From Profundibacter sp033851955 (lineage in GTDB: Bacteria > Pseudomonadota > Alphaproteobacteria > Rhodobacterales > Rhodobacteraceae): a stretch of 64,000 nt of DNA. A program made the translations under genes and the position numbers. The stretch lies in the NCBI GenBank assembly GCA_033851955.1, contig JAWSVK010000004.1, forward strand, positions 1 to 64,000, given 5' to 3'. Positions 41,924-49,642 of this stretch are shown piece by piece; the stretch's first letter is position 1, and every line of letters begins with the position of its first letter. Below the pieces are notes generated by a model. The model saw nothing but the letters and a program-made list of their open reading frames with translations, was not told where the DNA came from and ran no database searches.

Positions 41924-43096
41924 ATGAACTTTGACGAAATGATCGACCGCCGGAACACCCATTGCGCCAAATGGGATATGATGGAACCGATTTACGGCGT
42001 TCCACGCGACACAGGCATCGCCATGTGGGTTGCCGATATGGATTTCCGTCCACCAGCCTGCGTGCAAAATGCGCTGCAAAACATGTTGGATCACGGCGTT
42101 TACGGCTATTTCGGCGATGACGGTGCCTATAAATCAGCGATCCAGTGGTGGATGAAAAATCGCCACGGCTGGGAGGTGGACTCCGACGCGATTTTCACCA
42201 CTCACGGGTTGGTCAACGGCACCGCACTATGTGTCGATGCCTTTACAGATGCAGGCGACGGCGTCATCCTGTTCACCCCCGTTTATCACGCCTTTGCCCG
42301 CGTGATCAAAGCCGCAGGGCGCATTGTGGTTGAATGCCCACTGGTCAATAACGACGGCCGCTTTGAGATGAATTTCGACGCCTATGACGCACAAATGACA
42401 GGTGCCGAGAAAATGGTGATCCTCTGCTCGCCGCACAACCCGGGCGGCCGCGTTTGGACCCGAGATGAATTGCAAGGCGTGGCCAATTTTGCCAAACGTC
42501 ATGATTTGGTTTTGGTCAGTGATGAAATTCACCATGACTTGGTGTTTGGTGACAATAAGCACACCGTCATGCCACTGGTTGACCCATCTGTAGCGGACCG
42601 TTTGGTGATGATGACGGCTGTGACAAAAACATTCAACATTGCGGGCGCCCACACGGGAAATGTCATCATCCATGATACAGTTTTGCGGGCCAAGTTCAGT
42701 GCGACCATGGCTGCCCTTGGCTTGTCGCCCAACTCGTTTGGTCTATTCATGACCACGGCGGCCTATTCACCGGAAGGGGCTGCATGGGTCGATGAATTGA
42801 ATGCCTACCTAACCGAGAACCGCCGCATCTTTGATGAGGGCATCAATGCAATCCCCGGCCTGAAATCGATGAACCTAGAGGCCACTTATTTGGCGTGGGT
42901 CGATTTTTCAGGCACTGGTATGTCGCGGTCCGAATACGAAACGCGGGTCGAAAAAACCGCAAAAATCGCGGTGAACCACGGCGGCACTTTTGGCACCGGC
43001 GGCGAAGAATTTTTGCGCTTTAACATCGCCACGCCACGCGCGTTGGTTGTCGAGGCCGTTGACCGGTTGCAAAAAGCATTCGCTGACCTGCAATGA
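41924..43096 (+). CDS. PatB/MalY-type PLP aminotransferase (probable C-S lyase)
   Basis: This 390-residue class I/II aminotransferase has the MalY/PatB pattern: MWVADMDFRPP near the N-terminus, CSPHNPGGRVW, SDEIHHDLVF and the PLP Lys235 in VTKTFNIAG. Members of this group are cystathionine beta-lyases or C-S lyases; a strict transaminase function is less likely. ATG 41924 has AGGGG upstream and starts the conserved region. It is divergent from def. Confidence 0.88.
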   Translation: MNFDEMIDRRNTHCAKWDMMEPIYGVPRDTGIAMWVADMDFRPPACVQNALQNMLDHGVYGYFGDDGAYKSAIQWWMKNRHGWEVDSDAIFTTHGLVNGTALCVDAFTDAGDGVILFTPVYHAFARVIKAAGRIVVECPLVNNDGRFEMNFDAYDAQMTGAEKMVILCSPHNPGGRVWTRDELQGVANFAKRHDLVLVSDEIHHDLVFGDNKHTVMPLVDPSVADRLVMMTAVTKTFNIAGAHTGNVIIHDTVLRAKFSATMAALGLSPNSFGLFMTTAAYSPEGAAWVDELNAYLTENRRIFDEGINAIPGLKSMNLEATYLAWVDFSGTGMSRSEYETRVEKTAKIAVNHGGTFGTGGEEFLRFNIATPRALVVEAVDRLQKAFADLQ

Positions 43097-43097
43097 T

Positions 43098-43135
43098 GCC
43101 TGCGCTGCGATGGCTATCTCGACGGGCGTTTTTTT
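43098..43135 (+). terminator. Possible terminator after PatB-type gene
   Basis: GCCTG (43098-43102) can pair with CGGGC (43123-43127), with one G-T wobble, around a loop that includes a small GAT/ATC pairing; a run of seven T follows at 43129-43135. The stem is weak, but the U-tract is good. Confidence 0.4.
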
Positions 43136-43420
43136 GTTTGTTGGGGTGGCGACATTTGCACCATAGGATCGTTTCGCACCCTAACCACACTGCCACTGCT
43201 GGCCCAGTTAAGCGAACATAACGAACACATAATGATTAAAAAGCCTGCCCACCAACTGATCGGTGTTAAAAACACGGTACCCATACACACTCGCTGCCCT
43301 GCAATCTCCTTAACATTAGTGGTGTTCAAAAACGGATCATCGACCTTTTGAGGCAGGTTGAGGGTGGTGCACCAGGTCCAGGACTGTGCCGAGAACATGA
43401 GATGCCCTAATCGGCAGGTG
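43136..43420. other. Intergenic stretch left of the IS3 remnant
   Basis: I see no gene in this stretch. The reading frames here have no family pattern, and the minus-strand ORF covering 43114-43566 runs opposite to recognisable transposase remains, so it is not credible. The sequence may be more decayed parts of the same insertion element. Confidence 0.35.
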
Positions 43421-43646
43421 TTGCGTGGCAATGTCCGAGAAGGGGCAACGCTAGCTTTTACAAATGGTGGGCAAAGTTTAGCGGTATGGACGCGTCTCTG
43501 ATTTCCGAGATGAGCATGCAGAACGATCTGTTGGAGGAAGCCCTCGGAAGAAAGCGTTGAGGCCATCTCGGCGGCGAGAGATCGCTATGAACATAGTTGC
43601 TAGGCCTGGTGGTGTCAGCACTGCACCTACATGCTGCACGTTCTAA
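43421..43646 (+). pseudogene. Decayed IS3-family transposase, orfA end and orfB start
   Basis: The plus strand translates from 43421 to a weak HTH-like remnant and then SFYKWWAKFSGMDASLIS, EMSMQNDLLEEALGRK and a stop at 43558-43560, the C-terminal half of an IS3-family OrfA. About a coil's worth of residues seems missing between ISEM and EMSMQ. From about 43550, in another frame, RPSRRREIAMN and VS-AP-CCTF to a stop at 43644-43646 match the usual start of OrfB (RPSQRREMA...VSIALACRTF). The element is a short non-functional fragment. Confidence 0.7.
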
Positions 43647-43696
43647 ATCGGTAATATCCACCATCGCCCCAGCCCCTTTTTGATCTTTGCAACAGA

Positions 43697-43732
43697 ACCA
43701 AATTGGTATGGCGAGCCAGGGCCAAATTGGTA
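43697..43732. repeat. Tandem palindrome CCAAATTGGTA x2
   Basis: ACCAAATTGGT (43697-43707) is a perfect palindrome; CCAAATTGGTA recurs at 43722-43732, with 24 bases between equivalent positions. It looks like a pair of operator sites or a leftover of an element. It lies downstream of tctC, so there is no obvious target gene. Confidence 0.5.
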
Positions 43733-43770
43733 AAGTGTTAGGGCGCAGGTCAGTTTCAGTAGTGCTAAAT

Positions 43771-43795
43771 GGCGGCACGTGTTAGCCGTGCCGCC
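43771..43795 (-). terminator. Terminator after tctC
   Basis: GGCGGCACG (43771-43779) and CGTGCCGCC (43787-43795) make a perfect 9-bp stem with a 7-base loop, eight bases after the tctC stop on the minus strand. A U-tract is lacking (ATTTAG follows). Confidence 0.65.
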
Positions 43796-43803
43796 GTTAT
43801 TTG

Positions 43804-44769
43804 CTATCGCGGTTCGACACCCGCTTTGCGATAGATTTCACCGTATTCTTTGTAAGTGCGCATCATCTCGCCTTTGGCGGCTTCTGAATTCAAATACATA
43901 ATAGGAATATTCGCCGTTCCTGTGATTTTGATGAAGGTCTCGTCCGTTTCGGCATTTGCCAAAGCTGTGGATAAACGTTTCACGATCGCCGCAGGCGTAC
44001 CTTTGGGCAGCATTAACCCCGCCCGCCCGTCCATGCTCAGTGCATAGCCGTATTCGTCGATTGATTTCACGTCAGGCCAAGAAGGTTGTCGAAATGTTGT
44101 CAGGACAGCGAGCGTCTTAATGTCATCTGGATATTTCGCGTGAATCCCGCCGGACATCGCCATGACGGCCTGTTTGCCGAGAATTGCGTTGATCATTTCT
44201 CCGCCGCCTTTGACGGGCATAAAGTTCGCATCTAACCCCTCTTTTTTGGCGATTTCGGACATGATCATCCGCGCACCCGGACTGAGCGTGGCATAGTTGA
44301 AACCAGGGTTTTCTTTGGCCCATTTCACGAAACCGTCAAGGTCATCAAAAGGCGCGTCCTTTTGGGTGATCAATCCGGCCTGATAGACGGTTATAAATCC
44401 GCCCCATTCGAAATCGTCGGGCGTAAAGGTGATCCGTTTCATCAAGAACGGAGCGTTGTTGACGACCGAATTGGCGTGAAACATGATGGTGTACCCATCC
44501 GGTGTCGCCTGGGTCAGTGTTTTCGCTGCAACACCACCACCTGCACCGGGTTTGTTGACGACATTGATCGGCTGACCAAGAGCGTCGGACATGACTTTGG
44601 CGGCTGCACGTGCCACCAAATCCGTCTGGCCACCGGCATTATATCCGACCAGCATGGTGATTGGTTTGGTCGGATAGTCCTGCGCAAAGGCCGCGCCTGT
44701 CAATCCGGAAAGGCCAAGGGTCAGGGCCGCAATAGCTGCGGCGATTGTACGTCTGTTAAGATGTTTCAC
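43804..44769 (-). CDS. tctC: Tripartite tricarboxylate transporter substrate-binding protein
   Basis: This 321-residue periplasmic protein has a signal peptide ending AAFA near residue 29, then YPTKPITMLVGYNAGGQTDLVARA and NVVNKPGAGGGVAA, the standard TctC/Bug pattern. It binds small carboxylates or related anions and delivers them to TctAB. It is the last gene of a B–A–C ordered operon and overlaps tctA by 14 bases. Confidence 0.92.
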   Translation of the reverse strand: MKHLNRRTIAAAIAALTLGLSGLTGAAFAQDYPTKPITMLVGYNAGGQTDLVARAAAKVMSDALGQPINVVNKPGAGGGVAAKTLTQATPDGYTIMFHANSVVNNAPFLMKRITFTPDDFEWGGFITVYQAGLITQKDAPFDDLDGFVKWAKENPGFNYATLSPGARMIMSEIAKKEGLDANFMPVKGGGEMINAILGKQAVMAMSGGIHAKYPDDIKTLAVLTTFRQPSWPDVKSIDEYGYALSMDGRAGLMLPKGTPAAIVKRLSTALANAETDETFIKITGTANIPIMYLNSEAAKGEMMRTYKEYGEIYRKAGVEPR

Positions 44770-46312
44770 GATTTCCTCCTGTCGTGGTGTTGGTCCCGGC
44801 CGTTTGGTCCGGGAGGGAATTGATATTGCGCGTGCGGCTTCGGGCTAAAACCACGAGGATCACCGCCGTCAGCGCTACAAAAACAAGTGCAATGGGATGG
44901 TCGAGTAGCCCGACCCATCTGTGATCAAGGATCTGAAGCGACTGGCGAAAGGACAGCTCCGCACTTGGCCCGATGACATAACCGATCAGGAAAGTGACAA
45001 AGGAAAAGTCGAGTTTTTTGGCTAGGAATCCGAAGACTGTGAAGGCCAGCATGATGTAGATGGCAAAGATGCTGCCAGTTTCCATGTACGCCCCTATGCA
45101 GCACAGAAATAGGACACAGGGGATAATGAGCCGGATCGGAACTTTTGTTACCTGCGCGAACAGGCGCTGGCCAGTATAGCCGATTATCAAGAGGATAAAG
45201 CTGGCGCAAAGCATCGAAGCATAAACAGCCGCAACCATTTCAGGTTGCTCTTGAAACATTCGTGGGCCTGGCGTCAGCCCGTGCAGGACAAAGGCGGCAA
45301 TCAGGATCGCGGCGATAACACTTCCCGGTATGCCGAGCGCGAAAAGCGGTACAAAACTGGCCGGTACAACTGCATTGTCCGCGCTTTCCGCTGCAGCGAT
45401 GCCTTCGATCCGACCGGTGCCGAACTCTTCTGGGAAATCCGAAGCGCGGCGCGTCGCGCCATAGGACAAAAACGATCCTACACTTGCGCCAAGCCCCGGC
45501 AGAACCCCAACAATGGATCCTATCAACGTGCCGCGTAGGATCGGCGCAAAACACCGCTTCCAGTCAGACCACAAGACAACGCGGTCTTCTGGTTTCGTGC
45601 TCTCAACGATCTGTGCAGTTTCCTTATCCAGTTGCCGCATGTTGCCGGCCTGAACAACCATTTCGGCCACGGCGAGCATCCCAATCGCTATCGGCACCAA
45701 GGGAAGCCCGTCGTCGAGTTCTAACAAACCAAAAGTCATTCGGGGAATGAAGGTTTCAGTTTCCATACCAACCGTGGCGAACAGAATGCCAAAGGCGCCC
45801 GCGATGAGCCCCTTGATCAATGACTTGCCCGACAACCCGCCGATAAAGGTCATGGAAAAGATCAGGATCGCGCACAGCTCAACCGGTCCGATCAAAAGGG
45901 CATAGCGCGCCATTGGAGCGGCCAAACAGATCAGAACCACCGTGGATATTAAGTCACCGATGACCGAGGCAAACAGCCCCATTTTCAGGGCTTTCTGCGC
46001 TTTTCCCTGCCGCGCCATCGGATACCCATCAAGGGCAGTTGGGGCCGACGAAGGTTCGCCTGGGGTGTTTAGCAGGATGGCGGATACCGCGCTGCCTGCG
46101 GCCGACCCCTTGGCTATACCGATCAGCATTGCGATGGCGGCGACGGGCTCAAGATAGAATGTCAGAGGGATGGATACGGCAATACCCGTGGCTTTTCCCA
46201 GCCCAGGAAGGACACCCAATACATAGCCAATCGTTACGCCTACACAAATCCAGAGGATGGTATAGACGTTCAAAACGTCAGCGAAACCGTTGATCAATGC
46301 TTGCATGGCCAT
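44756..46312 (-). CDS. tctA: Tripartite tricarboxylate transporter large permease
   Basis: This 518-residue inner-membrane protein has about twelve helices. Conserved Gly/Pro-rich motifs appear twice: GVLPGLGKATGIAVSIPLT with LLNTPGEPSSAPTALDGYP, and GVLPGLGASVGSFLSYG with ALGIPGSVIAAIL. It forms the transport channel with TctB and uses the proton or sodium gradient. It starts one base after tctB. Confidence 0.93.
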   Translation of the reverse strand: MAMQALINGFADVLNVYTILWICVGVTIGYVLGVLPGLGKATGIAVSIPLTFYLEPVAAIAMLIGIAKGSAAGSAVSAILLNTPGEPSSAPTALDGYPMARQGKAQKALKMGLFASVIGDLISTVVLICLAAPMARYALLIGPVELCAILIFSMTFIGGLSGKSLIKGLIAGAFGILFATVGMETETFIPRMTFGLLELDDGLPLVPIAIGMLAVAEMVVQAGNMRQLDKETAQIVESTKPEDRVVLWSDWKRCFAPILRGTLIGSIVGVLPGLGASVGSFLSYGATRRASDFPEEFGTGRIEGIAAAESADNAVVPASFVPLFALGIPGSVIAAILIAAFVLHGLTPGPRMFQEQPEMVAAVYASMLCASFILLIIGYTGQRLFAQVTKVPIRLIIPCVLFLCCIGAYMETGSIFAIYIMLAFTVFGFLAKKLDFSFVTFLIGYVIGPSAELSFRQSLQILDHRWVGLLDHPIALVFVALTAVILVVLARSRTRNINSLPDQTAGTNTTTGGNRETS

Positions 46313-46313
46313 T

Positions 46314-46784
46314 TCACATTATCGCTGTGCCAAGAAGTCGGTAGAACAGCAGATAGGTTCCGCCAATCAGAAAAAACGGGACGAATGCAATGACATGCGG
46401 ACGCCGCTCCCCCAATACCACTTGCGCACCAATAATCAGCGCGATCCCAGCCCATAGAGGCCCTGAAGTTAAGAATAGAGAAAGCGCGACGGCAAACACC
46501 CCTCCGATTTTCGCCAATGCCAACAATTCCAGCAGCGAAATCGGTGTTACTTCGAATGCATTGGTGTTGATCCGCAAGTTTGATGCGATCAACAACATCG
46601 ATAGCCCCAAAATGAGCCAGATCATCATTCGCGGCAACAGACGTGGAGACATCATTCCAGCAGGGCCTTCTTCGATTTGCATAGGAATGATCCACAGCAG
46701 CATGAACATCCCAAAAACTATCAGAATGACGCCTGACACCAGATTGGCTATGCGCATGAAATCCCCTCTCCCAAAATCAGTCAC
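46314..46784 (-). CDS. tctB: Tripartite tricarboxylate transporter small permease
   Basis: This 156-residue protein has four hydrophobic helices in the TctB arrangement, including GVILIVFGMFMLLWI and the C-terminal VIAFVPFFLIGGTYLLF, with the short motif SPRLLPRMM between them. It is the first gene of the tctBAC operon. The usual order in this family is C–B–A; here the binding-protein gene comes last. Confidence 0.86.
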   Translation of the reverse strand: MTDFGRGDFMRIANLVSGVILIVFGMFMLLWIIPMQIEEGPAGMMSPRLLPRMMIWLILGLSMLLIASNLRINTNAFEVTPISLLELLALAKIGGVFAVALSLFLTSGPLWAGIALIIGAQVVLGERRPHVIAFVPFFLIGGTYLLFYRLLGTAIM

Positions 46785-47051
46785 CCTAAGGGTATTTTCC
46801 CGTGCGTTGGCTTCTCAAGCGTAAAGCGGATCCTGATCATCTATCAAATGAACCAGACCGAGTGTGATAATAAAAGTCGAAAGTATCTTGCATGTGATTA
46901 CTTATGGTTATTGCAGCGGCCCGATCGAAATTCTATTTGTCGCTCATACCTCGAGAGGAGAAAGACAATCTCGGGGTGAACAAATTTTGTTCATTGATGC
47001 GACCAGCGGAATCGCACCAGTATGAACCTTCGTCAGGATTGCGGAGCAGGT
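46785..47051. other. tctB–ABC divergent intergenic region, left part
   Basis: The space between tctB and the ABC binding-protein gene is 374 bases in all and must contain both promoters. In this left part I found no gene, repeat or strong hairpin. The notable element is the palindrome at 47052-47076. Confidence 0.4.
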
Positions 47052-47076
47052 AGATGATAAGTCTAGCTTATCATCT
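47052..47076. promoter_or_regulatory. Candidate LysR-type operator upstream of the ABC operon
   Basis: AGATGATAAG and CTTATCATCT are perfect 10-base arms around TCTAG. Inside is ATA-N9-TAT, a T-N11-A inverted repeat as recognised by LysR-family regulators. TTGACT at 47088-47093 could be a -35 box just downstream, which would place the operator near -58, the usual activation site. A LysR gene lies downstream of this operon. Confidence 0.6.
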
Positions 47077-47158
47077 TGTAGAAAGTTTTGACTATTTCTA
47101 ATCACCCTTACTCAGGTAAAACATAGCCACAGATAAATTACGGGCAGGGAGGCCTAAT

Positions 47159-48676
47159 ATGACAATTTCACTACGAACACTCGTTTTTAGTGCACTGACC
47201 AGCACAGTATTTGGCACCATGCCAGCCGCTGCTGAGCCGTCAGGCACGTTCCATTTCGCTGATCAAGCGAAACTGATTACAATGGATCCGCACCAACATA
47301 CCGGCGGCGGATCATCCTATCTGCGTCCGGTCTACGAAGCACTTTTTGACAGATCACCAGCTGGAGAAATTATTCCGATCCTTGCGGACAGTTATATCGC
47401 CGACGGCACAACGATCAAGGTGACACTGAAATCCGATATTAAATTCTCGGATGGAAGCGACCTGACCGCTGAGGTGGCCGCACAAAACATCAACAGGGTG
47501 ATCGACCTGGGTGTGATCGCGTCAATGAAACTGGCAGACAAGGCCGAAGTCACCGGCGAGAACGAGATTACAATCACGCTTAAAGGCCCAGATCCGTCGA
47601 TTATCGAGGCGCTGACAGGCACTGCGGGTATGATGGTTAGTGCTGAAGCACTGAACGACCCGGCGCTTGATCGCAACCCCGTTGGCACAGGCCCCTACAT
47701 ATATGCAGCGGATAAGTCTCGTGAAGGGGAATTGCGCGTTTATACGCCATCACCAAATTATCGAAATCCGGACGATCAGGGATTGGAAAGGATCGAAATT
47801 TCCGAGATCCCCGACAATACCGCACGCCTAAACGCGCTAAAAACCGGTCAGATTGATTTGGCGATTTTTCTATCATCACCGCAAGCGGCAATCGTTGATC
47901 GGACAGCCGGAATCCAACTGCTAAAACAACCAGGCGGCACTACCTATCACCTTTCAATTCTTGACCGCGAAGGAACGATAGTACCGGCTTTTGCCGACCC
48001 CAAGGTCCGTATGGCGATGAGTTATGCAATCAACCGCAATGCGTTTTCTAAGGCTATCGAATTTGGCCTATCTTCGCCTGCATCGCAACCCTATGTTGCC
48101 GGCTTATGGGAACATGATCCAGCCATGGAGGGGCGGTATTCCTACGACTTGGAAAAGGCCCGCGCCTTGATGAAAGAAGCTGGTTTTGAAGATGGCTTTG
48201 AATTTACCATTCCGTCGATCCCGATCTTTGCGTCACGGCTAGAGGCGGTTGCTGGTTTCTTTAAAGAAATCAATATCACCATGAACATCCAAACGGTTGA
48301 ACCTGGCACACTTGCGCGACGCAGTAGAACAACGGATTTTCCTGCGACGAACCTTGTGTGGAACAATGCGATCGATCCAAAGTTCATGACCACCTACTAT
48401 GTGGGCGAAGATGCCGTGTTTAATCCTTTCAAGATTAAGCCAGATCCCGAACTGATGGAGCTAAGCGCACGGGGTCTTGCCACTGCTGATGAAGCCGAGC
48501 GCGCACCAATTTACTACAAGATGTTCCAAAAGCTTGCGGATGAAAGCTATATGATTTTCATCACAACGACGCCAATCTTGTTTGGTGCCTCTGACGCGGT
48601 GGCGAACAACCCGACGATCCAGTATCGCCCGGGCACAGATACGCCGTATTTCCGCGGCATGCGCGTTGACAACTGA
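47159..48676 (+). CDS. ABC transporter substrate-binding protein (peptide/nickel type)
   Basis: This 505-residue periplasmic SBP_bac_5 protein has a signal peptide ending PAAAEP near residue 25, then the family pattern KLITMDPHQHTGGGSSYLRPVYEALFDRS. The motif NPVGTGPYIY and the middle KVRMAMSYAINRNAFSKAI are typical of DppA/OppA-like proteins. Family members bind peptides, but also opines, glutathione or sugars, so the ligand is open. It is first in the five-gene unit ending with a hydrolase. Confidence 0.9.
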   Translation: MTISLRTLVFSALTSTVFGTMPAAAEPSGTFHFADQAKLITMDPHQHTGGGSSYLRPVYEALFDRSPAGEIIPILADSYIADGTTIKVTLKSDIKFSDGSDLTAEVAAQNINRVIDLGVIASMKLADKAEVTGENEITITLKGPDPSIIEALTGTAGMMVSAEALNDPALDRNPVGTGPYIYAADKSREGELRVYTPSPNYRNPDDQGLERIEISEIPDNTARLNALKTGQIDLAIFLSSPQAAIVDRTAGIQLLKQPGGTTYHLSILDREGTIVPAFADPKVRMAMSYAINRNAFSKAIEFGLSSPASQPYVAGLWEHDPAMEGRYSYDLEKARALMKEAGFEDGFEFTIPSIPIFASRLEAVAGFFKEINITMNIQTVEPGTLARRSRTTDFPATNLVWNNAIDPKFMTTYYVGEDAVFNPFKIKPDPELMELSARGLATADEAERAPIYYKMFQKLADESYMIFITTTPILFGASDAVANNPTIQYRPGTDTPYFRGMRVDN

Positions 48677-48697
48677 AAAAGGTAAGAGAGAGAAGTC

Positions 48698-49642
48698 ATG
48701 ATTAAACTGATTGGGCAGCGGCTGCTGGCTATGCTCCCGTTACTCCTGATCGTGTCGATCATGACTTTCTCGTTTACCGCACTTCTTCCAAGTGATCCTG
48801 TGGACCTGATTATCGGGGATCGAGGGTCAGAAGAGCAATACGAGATGGTGCGCGAACGGCTTGGTCTGAACCAGCCTTTCGTGACCCGCTATTTCGACTG
48901 GTTGGGGAGAGCCGTGCAAGGGGATTTAGGGACGTCTTTCTTTAATTCAGTCCGTGTCACTGATGCAGTTTTACAGCGCATGCCAGCGACGCTATCACTG
49001 ACATTTTTCTCTGTCCTTATCTCGGTTGTTGTTGGACTAGGAGCTGGCGTTGCCGCAGCTTTGCGGCCGCGATCCTGGATCGACCGGCTGGCTACATTTG
49101 GTGCCACAATCGGACAGGCCATCCCCAATTTTTGGTTCGGGCTAATCCTTGTTTCGATCTTTGCAGTATCGTTACGCTGGTTCCCTGCAACAGGATATGT
49201 TCCTTTACAGGACTCATTCACTGGTTGGCTGCTCTCAATCACCTTACCCTCACTGGCACTTGGTCTGTCGACCAGTGCTGCGATTGCGCGACAGGTTCGG
49301 TCCGCGATGGTTGGTGTGCTGCAACAAGATTACATTCGTGCCGCAAGAGCGCAGGGTCTGTCCGCCCGGCGTGTTGTCTTGAAGCACGCGTTAAAGAACG
49401 CTCTGGTACCTGTCATTACTGTTCTGTCATTTCAGGTCACAATATTGCTGGGTGGAGCATTAATCGTTGAACAGGTCTTTGCTATCAATGGCATTGGATC
49501 GCTGGCAATCGCAGCCGTACGACAACAGGACATCCCGATGATTCAGGGCATTGTTCTGGTATTGGTATTGGTCGTCATGGCAGTGCAGCTCATCACAGAT
49601 ATCCTCTATGGTCTCATTAATCCTAAGGCGCGCCCTTCATGA
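48698..49642 (+). CDS. ABC transporter permease, DppB type
   Basis: This 314-residue inner-membrane permease has an N-terminal helix, a periplasmic domain with RERLGLNQPFVTRYFDWL, and about six helices. The coupling-loop pattern LQQDYIRAARAQGLSARRVVLKHALKNALVPVI identifies a DppB-type subunit. It starts 21 bases after the binding-protein gene and overlaps the next gene by four bases. Confidence 0.92.
   Translation: MIKLIGQRLLAMLPLLLIVSIMTFSFTALLPSDPVDLIIGDRGSEEQYEMVRERLGLNQPFVTRYFDWLGRAVQGDLGTSFFNSVRVTDAVLQRMPATLSLTFFSVLISVVVGLGAGVAAALRPRSWIDRLATFGATIGQAIPNFWFGLILVSIFAVSLRWFPATGYVPLQDSFTGWLLSITLPSLALGLSTSAAIARQVRSAMVGVLQQDYIRAARAQGLSARRVVLKHALKNALVPVITVLSFQVTILLGGALIVEQVFAINGIGSLAIAAVRQQDIPMIQGIVLVLVLVVMAVQLITDILYGLINPKARPS

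Noticed and set aside
43114..43566. 150-codon minus-strand ORF in the 43.1–43.8 kb gap
   Set aside because: No family pattern is seen, and the other strand reads as IS3 OrfA remains over 43421-43560.
43458..43778. 106-codon minus-strand ORF near tctC
   Set aside because: It covers the IS3 scar and the tandem palindromes in the opposite sense and has no recognisable domain.
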